The translations under genes and the position numbers were made by a program. The notes beneath the pieces were generated by a model. That model was not told the DNA's origin and ran no database searches. It saw only the letters and a program-made list of their open reading frames with translations. Positions 1-7,596 of a DNA stretch of 64,000 nucleotides are shown one piece after another; the stretch's first letter is position 1, and each line of letters begins with the position of its first letter. This DNA is from Bacillota bacterium (GTDB lineage Bacteria; Bacillota; Clostridia; Lachnospirales; Lachnospiraceae). The DNA lies in the NCBI GenBank assembly GCA_023423045.1, contig JAFAGA010000032.1, positions 136,206 through 200,205 on the forward strand, in the 5' to 3' direction.

Positions 1-366
1 GCGCAGTATATGGAAGAAATAAAAAAAGGTGTCAACCGCCAGTTCACGACGGGCTTCTTTTTCCATAAGCCGACCCATGAAGAGCAGATCTATGACCATA
101 ATACCTATGAAAAGGCATATACCTACCTGGGAACCATCTCCGGGGAGAGAGACGGCCTCTATGAGCTGGAGCAGAAGAACAAATTCAGTGTCGGAGAAAG
201 TGTTGAAATCATAAAGCCGGGCGGGGATACCATCACGGCACTTGTCAAATCCATTCAAAATTCAGAGGGAGAGGCTATGGAAAGCTGTCCTCATCCCCAG
301 CAGATCATCTATGTGGATTTTGGTGTCAAGCTGGAATGCTATGATATTATCCGAAGGAAGGAATAG
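1..366 (+). CDS. U32 family peptidase, C-terminal fragment (5' end outside window)
   Basis: The reading frame is open from base 1, so this is the 3' end of a gene that begins upstream of the window. The visible 121 residues look like the C-terminal beta-barrel part of U32 (collagenase-like) peptidases: a run starting NRQFTTGFFF, then a small barrel with VGESVEIIKPGG, ending in a Cys-Pro-His-Pro-Gln stretch (residues about 95-99) typical of the family's end. The catalytic N-terminal part is not visible. U32 proteins also include tRNA and ubiquinone hydroxylation factors, so peptidase activity is not proven. The GNAT gene follows after 53 nt. Confidence 0.8.
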   Translation, partial: AQYMEEIKKGVNRQFTTGFFFHKPTHEEQIYDHNTYEKAYTYLGTISGERDGLYELEQKNKFSVGESVEIIKPGGDTITALVKSIQNSEGEAMESCPHPQQIIYVDFGVKLECYDIIRRKE

Positions 367-419
367 AAAGTCTCAGATTTGCAAGGTTTCCAGCTTAAAG
401 GGATTTCAAGGAGAAAATT

Positions 420-1013
420 ATGTATCAGAAGATAGATTTTAGTAATAAACCGATTATTGAGGGAAAGAAGGTTGTTTTGAGACCTTTTACAGAAAATGAT
501 TGGGAAGAAATGATTAGAATTCTGGATGATCCGGAATTAAAAAGGCTGACTGGTTCCGCATCCAATGATGAGGAAGCAAATGCTGCTGACAGTCCTGAGG
601 AAATTGAACGGACAAAACAGTGGTATTTAAGCCGTAATGCGCAGACCGACCGGTTGGATTTGGCTATTGTGGATATAGAAACCGGATTGGTAGTGGGTGA
701 AACAGTCTTTAATGATTATGAGGAAGAAACCGGGAATGTGAATTTTCGAATCCTCATAGGCCAGAACGGACGTAACAAAGGTCTTGGCTCGGAGGCTGTA
801 AGCTTGTTTATCGGGTACGGAATGACAAAGCTCCAGCTCCACAAAATAGGATTGGAGGTATACAGCTTTAACCCCAGGGCTGAGAGAGTATACCAGAAAG
901 CCGGTTTTGTGCTGGAGGGGGTAAAGCGTGAGGATTTCATATATAATGGAGAATATATAGATACTAAGGTTTATGGAATGTTAAAGGCGGATTATTTGGC
1001 GGCGGTATCCTGA
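420..1013 (+). CDS. GNAT family N-acetyltransferase (RimJ/RimL-like)
   Basis: A 197-residue protein with the GNAT fold. The N-terminal strand (VLRPFTENDWEEM) and the acetyl-CoA pyrophosphate-binding region (GQNGRNKGLGSEA, near residues 114-126) fit the RimJ/RimL branch, as does the later L-E-V-Y-S-F-N-P-R-A motif with an aromatic near the end (VYQKAGFVLEG). These enzymes transfer acetyl groups to protein N-termini, antibiotics or small amines; the substrate cannot be read here. The start is supported by AAGGAG at 408-413, six bases before ATG. It may be cotranscribed with the U32 gene. Confidence 0.85.
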   Translation: MYQKIDFSNKPIIEGKKVVLRPFTENDWEEMIRILDDPELKRLTGSASNDEEANAADSPEEIERTKQWYLSRNAQTDRLDLAIVDIETGLVVGETVFNDYEEETGNVNFRILIGQNGRNKGLGSEAVSLFIGYGMTKLQLHKIGLEVYSFNPRAERVYQKAGFVLEGVKREDFIYNGEYIDTKVYGMLKADYLAAVS

Positions 1014-1030
1014 TATATTTTTGCAAAATA

Positions 1031-1058
1031 GGAACCTCCTGGTATTTCATAGCGTCTA
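1031..1058 (+). promoter_or_regulatory. ECF sigma factor-type promoter
   Basis: GGAACC at 1031-1036 is followed, after exactly 16 bases, by CGTCTA at 1053-1058. This matches the GAAC-N16-CGTC pattern of extracytoplasmic-function sigma factors. It lies 47 bases before the start of a secreted protein gene, as expected for an envelope-stress regulon. A small inverted repeat (CTAATGAA at 1056-1063 with TTCATTAG at 1083-1090) sits between the -10 and the ribosome-binding site. The cognate sigma gene is not in the window. Confidence 0.55.
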
Positions 1059-1104
1059 ATGAATGAAACACAACATATAATTTTCATTAGAAGGAGAGAA
1101 TTCT

Positions 1105-2631
1105 ATGAAAAAAATAAAAGCGCTAATTGTTTTAGTCATTATTATGACTATTTTCACAAGTATGCCAGTTTCTGCGGCTGGTAAGAGAACCCCACATAAT
1201 AAAGTAACGGGCAAGACACCAAAGATCACAGTAACTGTAAACAATAAAAAAGTTAAGTATGATGTTTCGCCCTATCTTTTAAAAGATGAAGTCATGATAC
1301 CTCTAAAGCAAACCGCAGAGGCTTTGGGTGGAAAGGTAACATGGAATAAAAATACAAAGACGGCCTGGCTAAGTATTGATATGATGAAGTTAGAGCTAGT
1401 TGTAGGAAAAAGTGAATTATATATATATCGTGACGCAGACTTTACAGGTAAACCAGAAACCGTAAAATTACAGGCACCTATTAAAAGAGTCCGCGGAAGT
1501 GTTTGCGTTCCTGGGAAAATTGTTTTTGAAAGTATAGGAGCAAAGGTTTCCTGGGACAGTAAGAAAAAGGCATTAGCAATAACAAGAAATAATACACAAG
1601 GAAAAGACATTACGTATACCGAGATAACAAAGGAAGCAATTTCTAAGAATAAAACCGTCTTAAATTGGTATAATGCAAATTATAAAAAGGCAGGAGTATC
1701 CTTTAAAAAAAGCAATAACACAATCTATGTTCTTATTGCAGCAGGAAAGAAGCCAACCGGTGGATATACCATGGGCGTCGATAAGATAACCTATGAAGCT
1801 TCTAAGAAAGCCTTTGTCCTTGCGTATGTAAAAGCGCCATCTTCCGATATGATGGTTACCCAGGCAGAGACCTACCCTCATATCCTGATAAAGCTGGATG
1901 GAAAAAGTGTTAAGAATGTGAGCGGAGAAGTTAAGGAAATAAAAGCCGGATCCCTGCCAACAGATATTGCTTATGATGAAATTACCGTTGACAGCATTAA
2001 AAATAGCAGTGCTCTAATGAAATGGTATGATTCAAACAATCAAAAAATGGGAATTCATTATATGAGAGAAGGAAAGTATATCTATGCTCTTATCGCCGGG
2101 GGAGAAAGGCCAACAGGAGGCTTTGGCATATCCATTGATAAAATATACTACAGCACTTCTGAAATAGTAAGTATTAATGCTACAGTAACACCTCCCGGAG
2201 ATAATGTAAGAGTTATGATGGTAATCACTTACCCTTCCAAGCTAATACGAATTCAGTCCGATACCATCAAATACATTATCGGCGAAGTGAAAAATGCGGA
2301 TAATTCCAAGGAAAAATGGCCACTCATTGATGCGGCGAAAGTGTCTAAAATAGAATTATTAACCCTGGATCAGGTTAAACTCAGGGATATTACCTGTAAA
2401 GAAAAAGAAGCAATCTTACAAGCATTCAATGAAGCAACCATAGACCCGAATTTCTATATAGAAATGATCACAGGGAATATCTTAAGAGTAATAACTACCG
2501 ATGGATATACCATTACCTTTACCAGTTATGGTTCCGAAACCAATGTAATTGCAAATATTGCATGGAATACTGATGTTAGAACCTTCCATCTTGTGGCACC
2601 GGCGATCGCTAAGCTATTGCTGCAGAAATAG
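1105..2631 (+). CDS. Secreted protein: copper amine oxidase N-terminal domain plus two PrcB-like repeats
   Basis: A 508-residue exported protein. Residues 1-25 form a signal peptide (KK, hydrophobic core, VSAAG). Residues about 35-155 form a copper-amine-oxidase N-terminal-like domain, with the phrases MIPLKQTAEALGGKVTW and ESIGAKVSWD typical of these Gram-positive cell-surface modules. Two copies of a PrcB C-terminal-type domain follow, recognised by paired phrases IYVLIAAGKKPTGGY (about 206-220) and IYALIAGGERPTGGF (about 327-341). PrcB was named for a protease-complex subunit; the role of such secreted repeats is unknown. RBS AAGGAG at 1091-1096. The gene sits behind an ECF-type promoter, suggesting induction by envelope stress. 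Confidence 0.8.
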   Translation: MKKIKALIVLVIIMTIFTSMPVSAAGKRTPHNKVTGKTPKITVTVNNKKVKYDVSPYLLKDEVMIPLKQTAEALGGKVTWNKNTKTAWLSIDMMKLELVVGKSELYIYRDADFTGKPETVKLQAPIKRVRGSVCVPGKIVFESIGAKVSWDSKKKALAITRNNTQGKDITYTEITKEAISKNKTVLNWYNANYKKAGVSFKKSNNTIYVLIAAGKKPTGGYTMGVDKITYEASKKAFVLAYVKAPSSDMMVTQAETYPHILIKLDGKSVKNVSGEVKEIKAGSLPTDIAYDEITVDSIKNSSALMKWYDSNNQKMGIHYMREGKYIYALIAGGERPTGGFGISIDKIYYSTSEIVSINATVTPPGDNVRVMMVITYPSKLIRIQSDTIKYIIGEVKNADNSKEKWPLIDAAKVSKIELLTLDQVKLRDITCKEKEAILQAFNEATIDPNFYIEMITGNILRVITTDGYTITFTSYGSETNVIANIAWNTDVRTFHLVAPAIAKLLLQK

Positions 2632-2749
2632 AGCTATGATTAATTAGAAGCAGCCTTATCGTCCGTACGGCAGGTTCATTCGATGGTGGAAGTTGTCTGT
2701 TTTCAAAGAAAAAAGTAAGTCCTTCTGTCCTTTTTTAATAGGGATAGGC

Positions 2750-2777
2750 ACTTTATGTCAATAATGCGCATAGATTA
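2750..2777 (+). promoter_or_regulatory. Sigma-E/sigma-K-type promoter for sigK
   Basis: A -10-like CATAGATTA at 2769-2777 fits the CATANNNTA consensus shared by the mother-cell sigma factors E and K. An AC dinucleotide at 2750-2751 is 17 bases upstream, the sigma-K arrangement; the wider GGCACTTTAT could also be a weak sigma-E -35. Transcription would start near 2784, just before sigK. In Bacillus sigK is switched on by sigma-E and then by sigma-K itself. Confidence 0.5.
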
Positions 2778-2813
2778 TAAATGAATCATTGAGCATTGAG
2801 GGTGCTTATCTTC

Positions 2814-3437
2814 GTGAAGTCATTTCCAAAGCCACTAAGCACCAAAGAAGAAGCTGATTATCTAAAGCTCTGCAAAGAAGGCGATAAGGCTGCAAGAGAT
2901 AAACTGATTGAGCATAATCTCAGGTTAGTTGCTCATATTGTAAAGAAATACAATATGATAGATAAAGAGACGGATGATTTGATTTCCATAGGAACCATCG
3001 GCCTGATCAAGGCCATTGATACCTTCGATGAAGAAAAGGGGATCCGCCTGGCGACCTATGCCTCCCGGTGTATCGACAACGAGCTCTTAATGATGCTTCG
3101 AAGCGGTAAGCGTTTGTCCAAAGAAGTGTATCTGTATGATCCCATCGGATCGGACAGAGAGGGCAATGAAATAAATTTGTTGGATATTATTGAGGAAGCA
3201 GAAATTGATATTGTTGAAAATATTGTGCTCGAGGACGATATAAAAAAACTGTATCATATCATCGGTAAGGTGTTAACGGATAGAGAACGTGAAATTATCT
3301 GCTTGCGGTACGGATTAAGCAATCATAGGGAAGTAACCCAGCGTGAGATTGCCGGTAAGCTGGGAATCTCAAGAAGCTATGTGAGCCGAATTGAGAAAAA
3401 AGCGCTAAAGAAATTGCGAGAATGCTTTGAGCAATAG
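2814..3437 (+). CDS. sigK: RNA polymerase sporulation sigma factor SigK, lacking a normal pro-sequence
   Basis: Late mother-cell sigma factor for spore coat and cortex genes. Family landmarks: SFPKPLSTKEE at the N-terminus, the region 2 block NLRLVAHIVKKY with DLISIGTIGLIKAIDTF, ATYASRCIDNE (2.3-2.4), DPIGSDREGNE, and a region 4 helix-turn-helix near the end (TQREIAGKLGISRSYVSRIEKKA). The frame is closed by TGA at 2790-2792. TTG 2796, GTG 2802 and GTG 2814 are possible starts. I choose GTG 2814 because AGGGTG at 2799-2804 is a ribosome-binding site nine bases away. Bacillus pro-SigK carries about 20 hydrophobic residues that SpoIVFB removes; here at most MRVLIFV could precede the conserved part, so the factor is probably made active, as reported for Clostridioides difficile. 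No skin-like element interrupts it. Confidence 0.88.
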   Translation: MKSFPKPLSTKEEADYLKLCKEGDKAARDKLIEHNLRLVAHIVKKYNMIDKETDDLISIGTIGLIKAIDTFDEEKGIRLATYASRCIDNELLMMLRSGKRLSKEVYLYDPIGSDREGNEINLLDIIEEAEIDIVENIVLEDDIKKLYHIIGKVLTDREREIICLRYGLSNHREVTQREIAGKLGISRSYVSRIEKKALKKLRECFEQ

Positions 3438-3596
3438 AAAATCTGGAGAGCAATTTCTTTGAGAAACTTGCGAGAATGCTTTGAGCAATAGAAAATCTGG
3501 AGAGCAATTTCTTTGAAAAACTTGCGAGAATGCTTTGAGCGATAGAAAACCTGGGGTGCAATCTCTTTGAGAAAGTTGCGGGAGTGCTTTGAGCAA
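3414..3596 (+). repeat. 54-bp tandem repeat born from the 3' end of sigK
   Basis: Copies begin at 3414, 3468, 3522 and 3576 (the last partial), each opening with TTGCGRGARTGCTTTGAGC. The first copy includes the last codons and stop of sigK; later ones repeat that C-terminal coding sequence (LRECFE) plus the following noncoding bases. The period is divisible by three. Divergence grows from copy 1 to copy 4. An apparent minus-strand reading frame across it is only the repeat read backwards. Confidence 0.9.
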
Positions 3597-3648
3597 CGAA
3601 CATATGGCGGAAATGTCTTTTATACAGAAGACGGGTTCCTCAGCATCA

Positions 3649-3690
3649 TGCGGCTATAGTTCCATACTAGGACTATAGCCGCAGTTTTAT
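3649..3690 (+). terminator. Hairpin, probable terminator of sigK
   Basis: TGCGGCTATAGT on the left pairs with ACTATAGCCGCA on the right around a short loop, with one bulge, followed by GTTTTAT. The stem is long and GC-capped, but the T-run is short. Confidence 0.65.
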
Positions 3691-3776
3691 GGGCTGAATT
3701 CTTTACCCTTTTGGCGTTCAAATCATAATATCCATTGACACAATGGGGTTTACAAATTATAATATTGACGGTATGT

Positions 3777-3857
3777 TAAGCCCCTGCAGGACATATTTCA
3801 TACTGAGACCGGAATTTCACCGGTGTCAAGATAATGGAATGGCTTTGCAGGGGTTAA
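3777..3857 (+). ncRNA. Structured leader RNA candidate upstream of the cysteine desulfurase
   Basis: CCCCTGCA at 3781-3788 pairs perfectly with TGCAGGGG at 3846-3853, and flanking bases extend the stem. Inside is a second hairpin, GACCGG...CCGGTGTC (about 3816-3837), with linkers on each side. The shape, a closing stem enclosing a hairpin with unpaired junctions, ends 36 bases before the ATG and resembles a small riboswitch or regulatory leader. It does not match the common classes I can recall. It could also be a plain hairpin. Confidence 0.4.
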
Positions 3858-3892
3858 TTGTGATAAATACAGAATTTAGATAGGGGTGTCAT

Positions 3893-5014
3893 ATGTTATA
3901 CCTAGATTACGCTGCCAATACTCCCGTTGACCCGCGGGTTATGAATTATTATACCTGGCATTGCAACCGCTATATTGCTAATCCGAATTCTTCTCATCCC
4001 CTGGGTAAAGAGGCTTATGCAAGAATGGAAGAGGTGACGGAGCATATTGCAGCACTTTTGGGGGTTAAACCCACAGAAATCATCTATACCTCCGGAGCCA
4101 GTGAAGCGAATAATCTTGCGATTAAGGGCGTGGTACAGGCCTATAAACATAGCGGAAAGCATATCATATCCACTTGTCTTGAGCATCCTTCCGTCAGCGG
4201 TTCTTTAACTCATCTGCAATCTTTGGGTTATGAGATTGATCTGGTCGATATAACCAGCGACGGGTTAATTGATCTGGAGCACCTAAAGGAACTCCTTCGT
4301 GGGGATACGGTTTTGGTGTCGGTATGCTATGTTGACAGCGAATTGGGGGTGAAGCAGCCCATCGCGGAGCTGGGAGAGCTTCTTGCACAGTACCCCAACT
4401 GCCGGCTTCATGTGGATACAACCCAGGCAGTGGGGAAGTTCCCGCTTTCTCTGGAGAATATAGATTTGCTCACCTTTACTCCGCATAAGTTCTTCGGAAT
4501 GAATGGCTGCGGAGTATTGATCCGCAAAGAGCAGGTGGTACTGGAGCCCTTGCATCACGGGGGGACGAGCACTACGATTTACCGGAGCGGAACCCCGGCC
4601 CTTGCCCTGGCTGCTTCGGTGGAGAAAGCTCTGGAGCTGGCGATAGAAGAGCGGGAGGAGAGGAACCTTCTGGTGCAAAAGCTCCATGATATGCTCATGC
4701 TTAAACTTTCCGGATATAAAAAGGTAAGGATCAACAGTACCAGGTGCAGCGTTCCTCATATTATCAATCTCAGCGTACAGGGAGTGAAAGCGGCATTATT
4801 CCAGGAGGCCTTATCACAGGAAGGTGTCTGTGTATCCATCAAATCCGCCTGTTCGGTGGCAAGCGCTCCTTCGCGCCCGGTATATGCGGTGACAAAAGAT
4901 AAGAAAAATGCCATGTGCTCCTGGAGGATCAGCCTAAGCCATTGGACAACGGAGGAGGAGCTGGAGTATTTTTATCAGGCCTTCGACCGGTGTTACACAA
5001 AACTATGCCAGTGA
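3893..5014 (+). CDS. Cysteine desulfurase family protein (NifS/IscS-like)
   Basis: A 373-residue PLP enzyme of the class V aminotransferase fold that takes sulfur from cysteine and passes it on as persulfide. Visible landmarks: N-terminal YLDYAANTP, SGASEANN (68-74), the His that stacks on PLP in LEHPS (H98), HVDTTQ (D175), the PLP lysine in TPHKFFG (K199), and the sulfur-carrying Cys in SACS (C320). All catalytic residues are present. The downstream TtcA-like gene (93-nt gap) uses persulfide sulfur, so this enzyme may supply tRNA thiolation instead of general Fe-S assembly; that pairing is inferred. No iscU or nifU homologue is nearby. A structured leader candidate precedes it. Confidence 0.92.
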   Translation: MLYLDYAANTPVDPRVMNYYTWHCNRYIANPNSSHPLGKEAYARMEEVTEHIAALLGVKPTEIIYTSGASEANNLAIKGVVQAYKHSGKHIISTCLEHPSVSGSLTHLQSLGYEIDLVDITSDGLIDLEHLKELLRGDTVLVSVCYVDSELGVKQPIAELGELLAQYPNCRLHVDTTQAVGKFPLSLENIDLLTFTPHKFFGMNGCGVLIRKEQVVLEPLHHGGTSTTIYRSGTPALALAASVEKALELAIEEREERNLLVQKLHDMLMLKLSGYKKVRINSTRCSVPHIINLSVQGVKAALFQEALSQEGVCVSIKSACSVASAPSRPVYAVTKDKKNAMCSWRISLSHWTTEEELEYFYQAFDRCYTKLCQ

Positions 5015-5107
5015 GGATGAGTTGATAAGATAGACGGGTAAAATAAGGCAATGGGACAAGAAGACAGATTGACAGATAAGTTAATAAGATAAGAAGGTAG
5101 AAGATAG

Positions 5108-5968
5108 ATGGAACGATTTGAACAAATTGAAAGAAGTATTATAACCAAATTCCGCAAACCCCTCTGGAAGAAATTCATCAACGGAGTGAATGACTATAAA
5201 TTGATTGAAGAAGGGGATAAGATTGCGGTATGCATCTCCGGCGGAAAGGACTCCATGCTGCTGGCAAAGCTGATGCAGGAAGTCCAAAGGCATGGGAAGG
5301 TTGCATTCGAACTGGAATTTCTGGTGATGGATCCGGGCTATAATGAGATAAACCGTCAGACCATTATTAATAATGCAAAACTGTTGGATATTCCAATCCG
5401 GATTTTTGAGACTCAGATCTTTGATATTGTTGCAGAGGTGGATCAATCCCCCTGCTACCTGTGTGCCCGCATGAGACGGGGCTATCTCTATAAGAATGCC
5501 CAGGCTCTGGGCTGCAATAAGATCGCCTTGGGACATCATTTTGATGATGTGATTGAGACGATTTTAATGGGGATGCTGTACGGAGGACAGATTCAGACCA
5601 TGATGCCGAAACTCCATAGCACCAATCATCCCGGAATGCAGCTGATTCGTCCGATGTATCTGGTGAAGGAAGCGGATATCCTTGCCTGGAAGCAGTACCA
5701 TGACCTGCAGTTTATCCAATGCGCCTGCCGCTTTACGGAGAACTGCACACTTTGTGACAACGGAGGCGGTGGTTCCAAGCGCCAGGAGATGAAGGTGCTT
5801 ATTAAGAAATTCCGTCAGACAAACCCCAGCATTGACATGAATATTTTCCGAAGCATCCATAATGTGAACCTGGATACGGTAATCGGATATCACAGTAAGC
5901 AGGGTCAATATCATTTTCTGGATGATTATGATACGAAGGGGAATGCCGGGAGAATAAACCCAAAGTGA
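5108..5968 (+). CDS. TtcA-like tRNA 2-thiolation / PP-loop ATPase family protein
   Basis: A 286-residue N-type ATP pyrophosphatase. The PP-loop SGGKDS is at residues 44-49. A CxxC pair (C116, C119) lies in SPCYLCARMRRG, and a second cysteine group (C205, C207, C213, C216) in CACRFTENCTLC is followed by a Gly run. In the family, ATP activates a base (cytidine 32 of tRNA in TtcA) and the cysteines hold an Fe-S cluster. LGHHFDDVIET is the usual second nucleotide-binding motif. The extra C-terminal cysteines mark a TtcA-like subgroup common in Clostridia whose substrate may differ from TtcA. Its partner is probably the cysteine desulfurase upstream. Confidence 0.85.
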   Translation: MERFEQIERSIITKFRKPLWKKFINGVNDYKLIEEGDKIAVCISGGKDSMLLAKLMQEVQRHGKVAFELEFLVMDPGYNEINRQTIINNAKLLDIPIRIFETQIFDIVAEVDQSPCYLCARMRRGYLYKNAQALGCNKIALGHHFDDVIETILMGMLYGGQIQTMMPKLHSTNHPGMQLIRPMYLVKEADILAWKQYHDLQFIQCACRFTENCTLCDNGGGGSKRQEMKVLIKKFRQTNPSIDMNIFRSIHNVNLDTVIGYHSKQGQYHFLDDYDTKGNAGRINPK

Positions 5969-6140
5969 TTTAAATAAATAATATAAGCGATATAGAAACG
6001 ATATAAAAACATACATGATTTTTTATGAAACTTTATAGATTTTTAATGGGAAAATGATGAAAGTTATAGTATTATTCTTTTAGGTGGTAATGCTGAGGTT
6101 ACAAAGGCAGCTGATACACGGATCATACTGGGAGGTATCT

Positions 6141-6533
6141 ATGAATCGATTTCGTAATTTTATGTATGGGAGATATGGATTTGACCAATTGACCAGGACG
6201 CTGGTGATTATTTCACTGATTCTGTCTCTGGTCACTAGCTTTTTCCGGTTGGAGTGGCTGGTGATACTGGCCTACATTCCGTTCCTTTATGCTTTATACC
6301 GGGCTTTCTCCAAGGACCATCCAAAGAGGTTCAAGGAGAATGCGGCATATCTTAAGATGACAGGCAATATAAGGGGCAAATTAAATCATGTCAAATTATC
6401 TCTGGTGGGAACTAAAACACATAAGTACTATACCTGCTCCAAATGCAGGCAGAGCATACGTGTGCCCAGGGACAAAGGCAAGATTGCAATTACCTGTCCC
6501 AAATGCAAGAATGAATTTATACGGCGGACCTAG
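6141..6533 (+). CDS. Small membrane protein with C-terminal zinc ribbon
   Basis: A 130-residue protein that I recognise only by architecture. One or two adjacent hydrophobic segments (about residues 22-55) anchor it, and the C-terminus has two CxxC pairs (CSKC and CPKC) 22 residues apart, a zinc-ribbon layout with RVPRDKGKI between them. GGAGGT at 6131-6136 decides the ATG at 6141; an upstream in-frame ATG at 6084 lacks a ribosome-binding site. Related small proteins are widespread in Clostridia with no known role. Confidence 0.8.
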   Translation: MNRFRNFMYGRYGFDQLTRTLVIISLILSLVTSFFRLEWLVILAYIPFLYALYRAFSKDHPKRFKENAAYLKMTGNIRGKLNHVKLSLVGTKTHKYYTCSKCRQSIRVPRDKGKIAITCPKCKNEFIRRT

Positions 6534-6588
6534 CAGGAACAACTCACCAGCCTGACTTAGAAAGCATGATTGGCGATAATACTAAAAT

Positions 6589-6640
6589 AAGAATAAGCTG
6601 CTCTTGGGATCATTATTGATCTGAGAGCAGCTTTATTCTT
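6589..6640. terminator. Bidirectional-looking intrinsic terminator
   Basis: AAGAATAAGCTGCTCT (6589-6604) pairs with AGAGCAGCTTTATTCTT (6624-6640). A long stem with A-rich and T-rich ends could stop transcription from both sides. It closes the zinc-ribbon gene unit. Confidence 0.8.
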
Positions 6641-6737
6641 ATAGGATGGCTTGCAGGATGATGCAAAATACGTTATTCTTTAGTTATGAAACAGCCGTTT
6701 ACTATAAAGCAGGATTGCATTTAAGAAAGGAGTCTCT

Positions 6738-7592
6738 ATGAGCGCAGTTGTTCATAACAACAGGGAAATTGCAAAGATTGTTACAGGATCCGCCCAGACG
6801 GACGGGGCAGGAGTAAAATTAATTCGTGTTATCGGTTATTCCAATGTAAGGGATTTTGATCCGTTTCTGATGCTGGATGCTTTTGATTCCCGCAATCCGG
6901 AGGACTATGTAAAAGGTTTTCCCTGGCATCCGCATCGTGGAATCGAGACCATAACCTATCTCATTCAGGGTGAAATCGTGCATGGTGACAGCATAGGAAA
7001 TAAAGGCACCATCCGGGATGGAGGGTGCCAGTGGATGACAGCGGGAAAAGCGATACTGCATCAGGAGATGCCCCAGCCCTCTCCGCAGATGCTGGGTGTT
7101 CAGGTATGGTTGAACCTTCCGAGAAAGTCAAAGCTGACGGCTCCCCAATATCGTGATATAACGGCCGATATGATCCCGAAGGTCAGGGAAGAAGGATGCC
7201 GGATCGGAGTGATTTCCGGAAGCTATCATGGACAGCCGGGCGCTACTCAAGGCGATTATGTGAATGCCACCTTTTTGGATGTAGCGCTGGAAGAAGCCTT
7301 CACCTGGGAGTATGCAACGAATCCGGAGGATACGGTATTTGTATACATAGTGGAAGGGGAAGGATATTTTGGAGGAGAAGAAAAACAGCTCATTCCCTCC
7401 AAACACGCGGTTCTGTTTCAAAAAGGAGATTCTCTTACCATAACCGCCGGCAAACAACCGCTGCGGATGTTTGTATTTACGGGCAAGCCCTTGCATGAAC
7501 CGATTGCCTGGGGCGGTCCTATCGTTATGAATACCAATGATGAACTGGAGCAGGCCTTTAAGGAGATCCGCCAGGGAACCTTCGGAAGCTAG
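6738..7592 (+). CDS. Pirin family protein
   Basis: A 284-residue bicupin. The metal site of the N-terminal cupin is intact: H64 and H66 in GFPWHPHRG, H108 and E110 in GKAILHQEMP. GIETITYLIQGEI and the second cupin (about 180-270, with VYIVEGEGYF) complete the family pattern. Pirins bind Fe or other metals; some are quercetinases or redox-sensing regulators, and the role here is open. RBS AAAGGAG precedes the ATG. It stands alone, converging on the ABC-F gene just four bases away. Confidence 0.92.
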   Translation: MSAVVHNNREIAKIVTGSAQTDGAGVKLIRVIGYSNVRDFDPFLMLDAFDSRNPEDYVKGFPWHPHRGIETITYLIQGEIVHGDSIGNKGTIRDGGCQWMTAGKAILHQEMPQPSPQMLGVQVWLNLPRKSKLTAPQYRDITADMIPKVREEGCRIGVISGSYHGQPGATQGDYVNATFLDVALEEAFTWEYATNPEDTVFVYIVEGEGYFGGEEKQLIPSKHAVLFQKGDSLTITAGKQPLRMFVFTGKPLHEPIAWGGPIVMNTNDELEQAFKEIRQGTFGS

Positions 7593-7596
7593 TGCA

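Noticed and set aside
2631..2813. Skin-type element interrupting sigK
   Set aside because: No recombinase or separated sigK fragment is visible and the conserved coding sequence is continuous.
3295..3603. Minus-strand open frame of about 100 codons with internal repeats
   Set aside because: It is the reverse complement of the sigK tail and the 54-bp repeat; no ribosome-binding site.
3800..3857. CTGAGA and a TAATG-like string suggesting a TPP riboswitch
   Set aside because: The outer stem is CCCCTGCA/TGCAGGGG, the conserved thi-box 3' half is missing, and the downstream genes are not thiamine genes.
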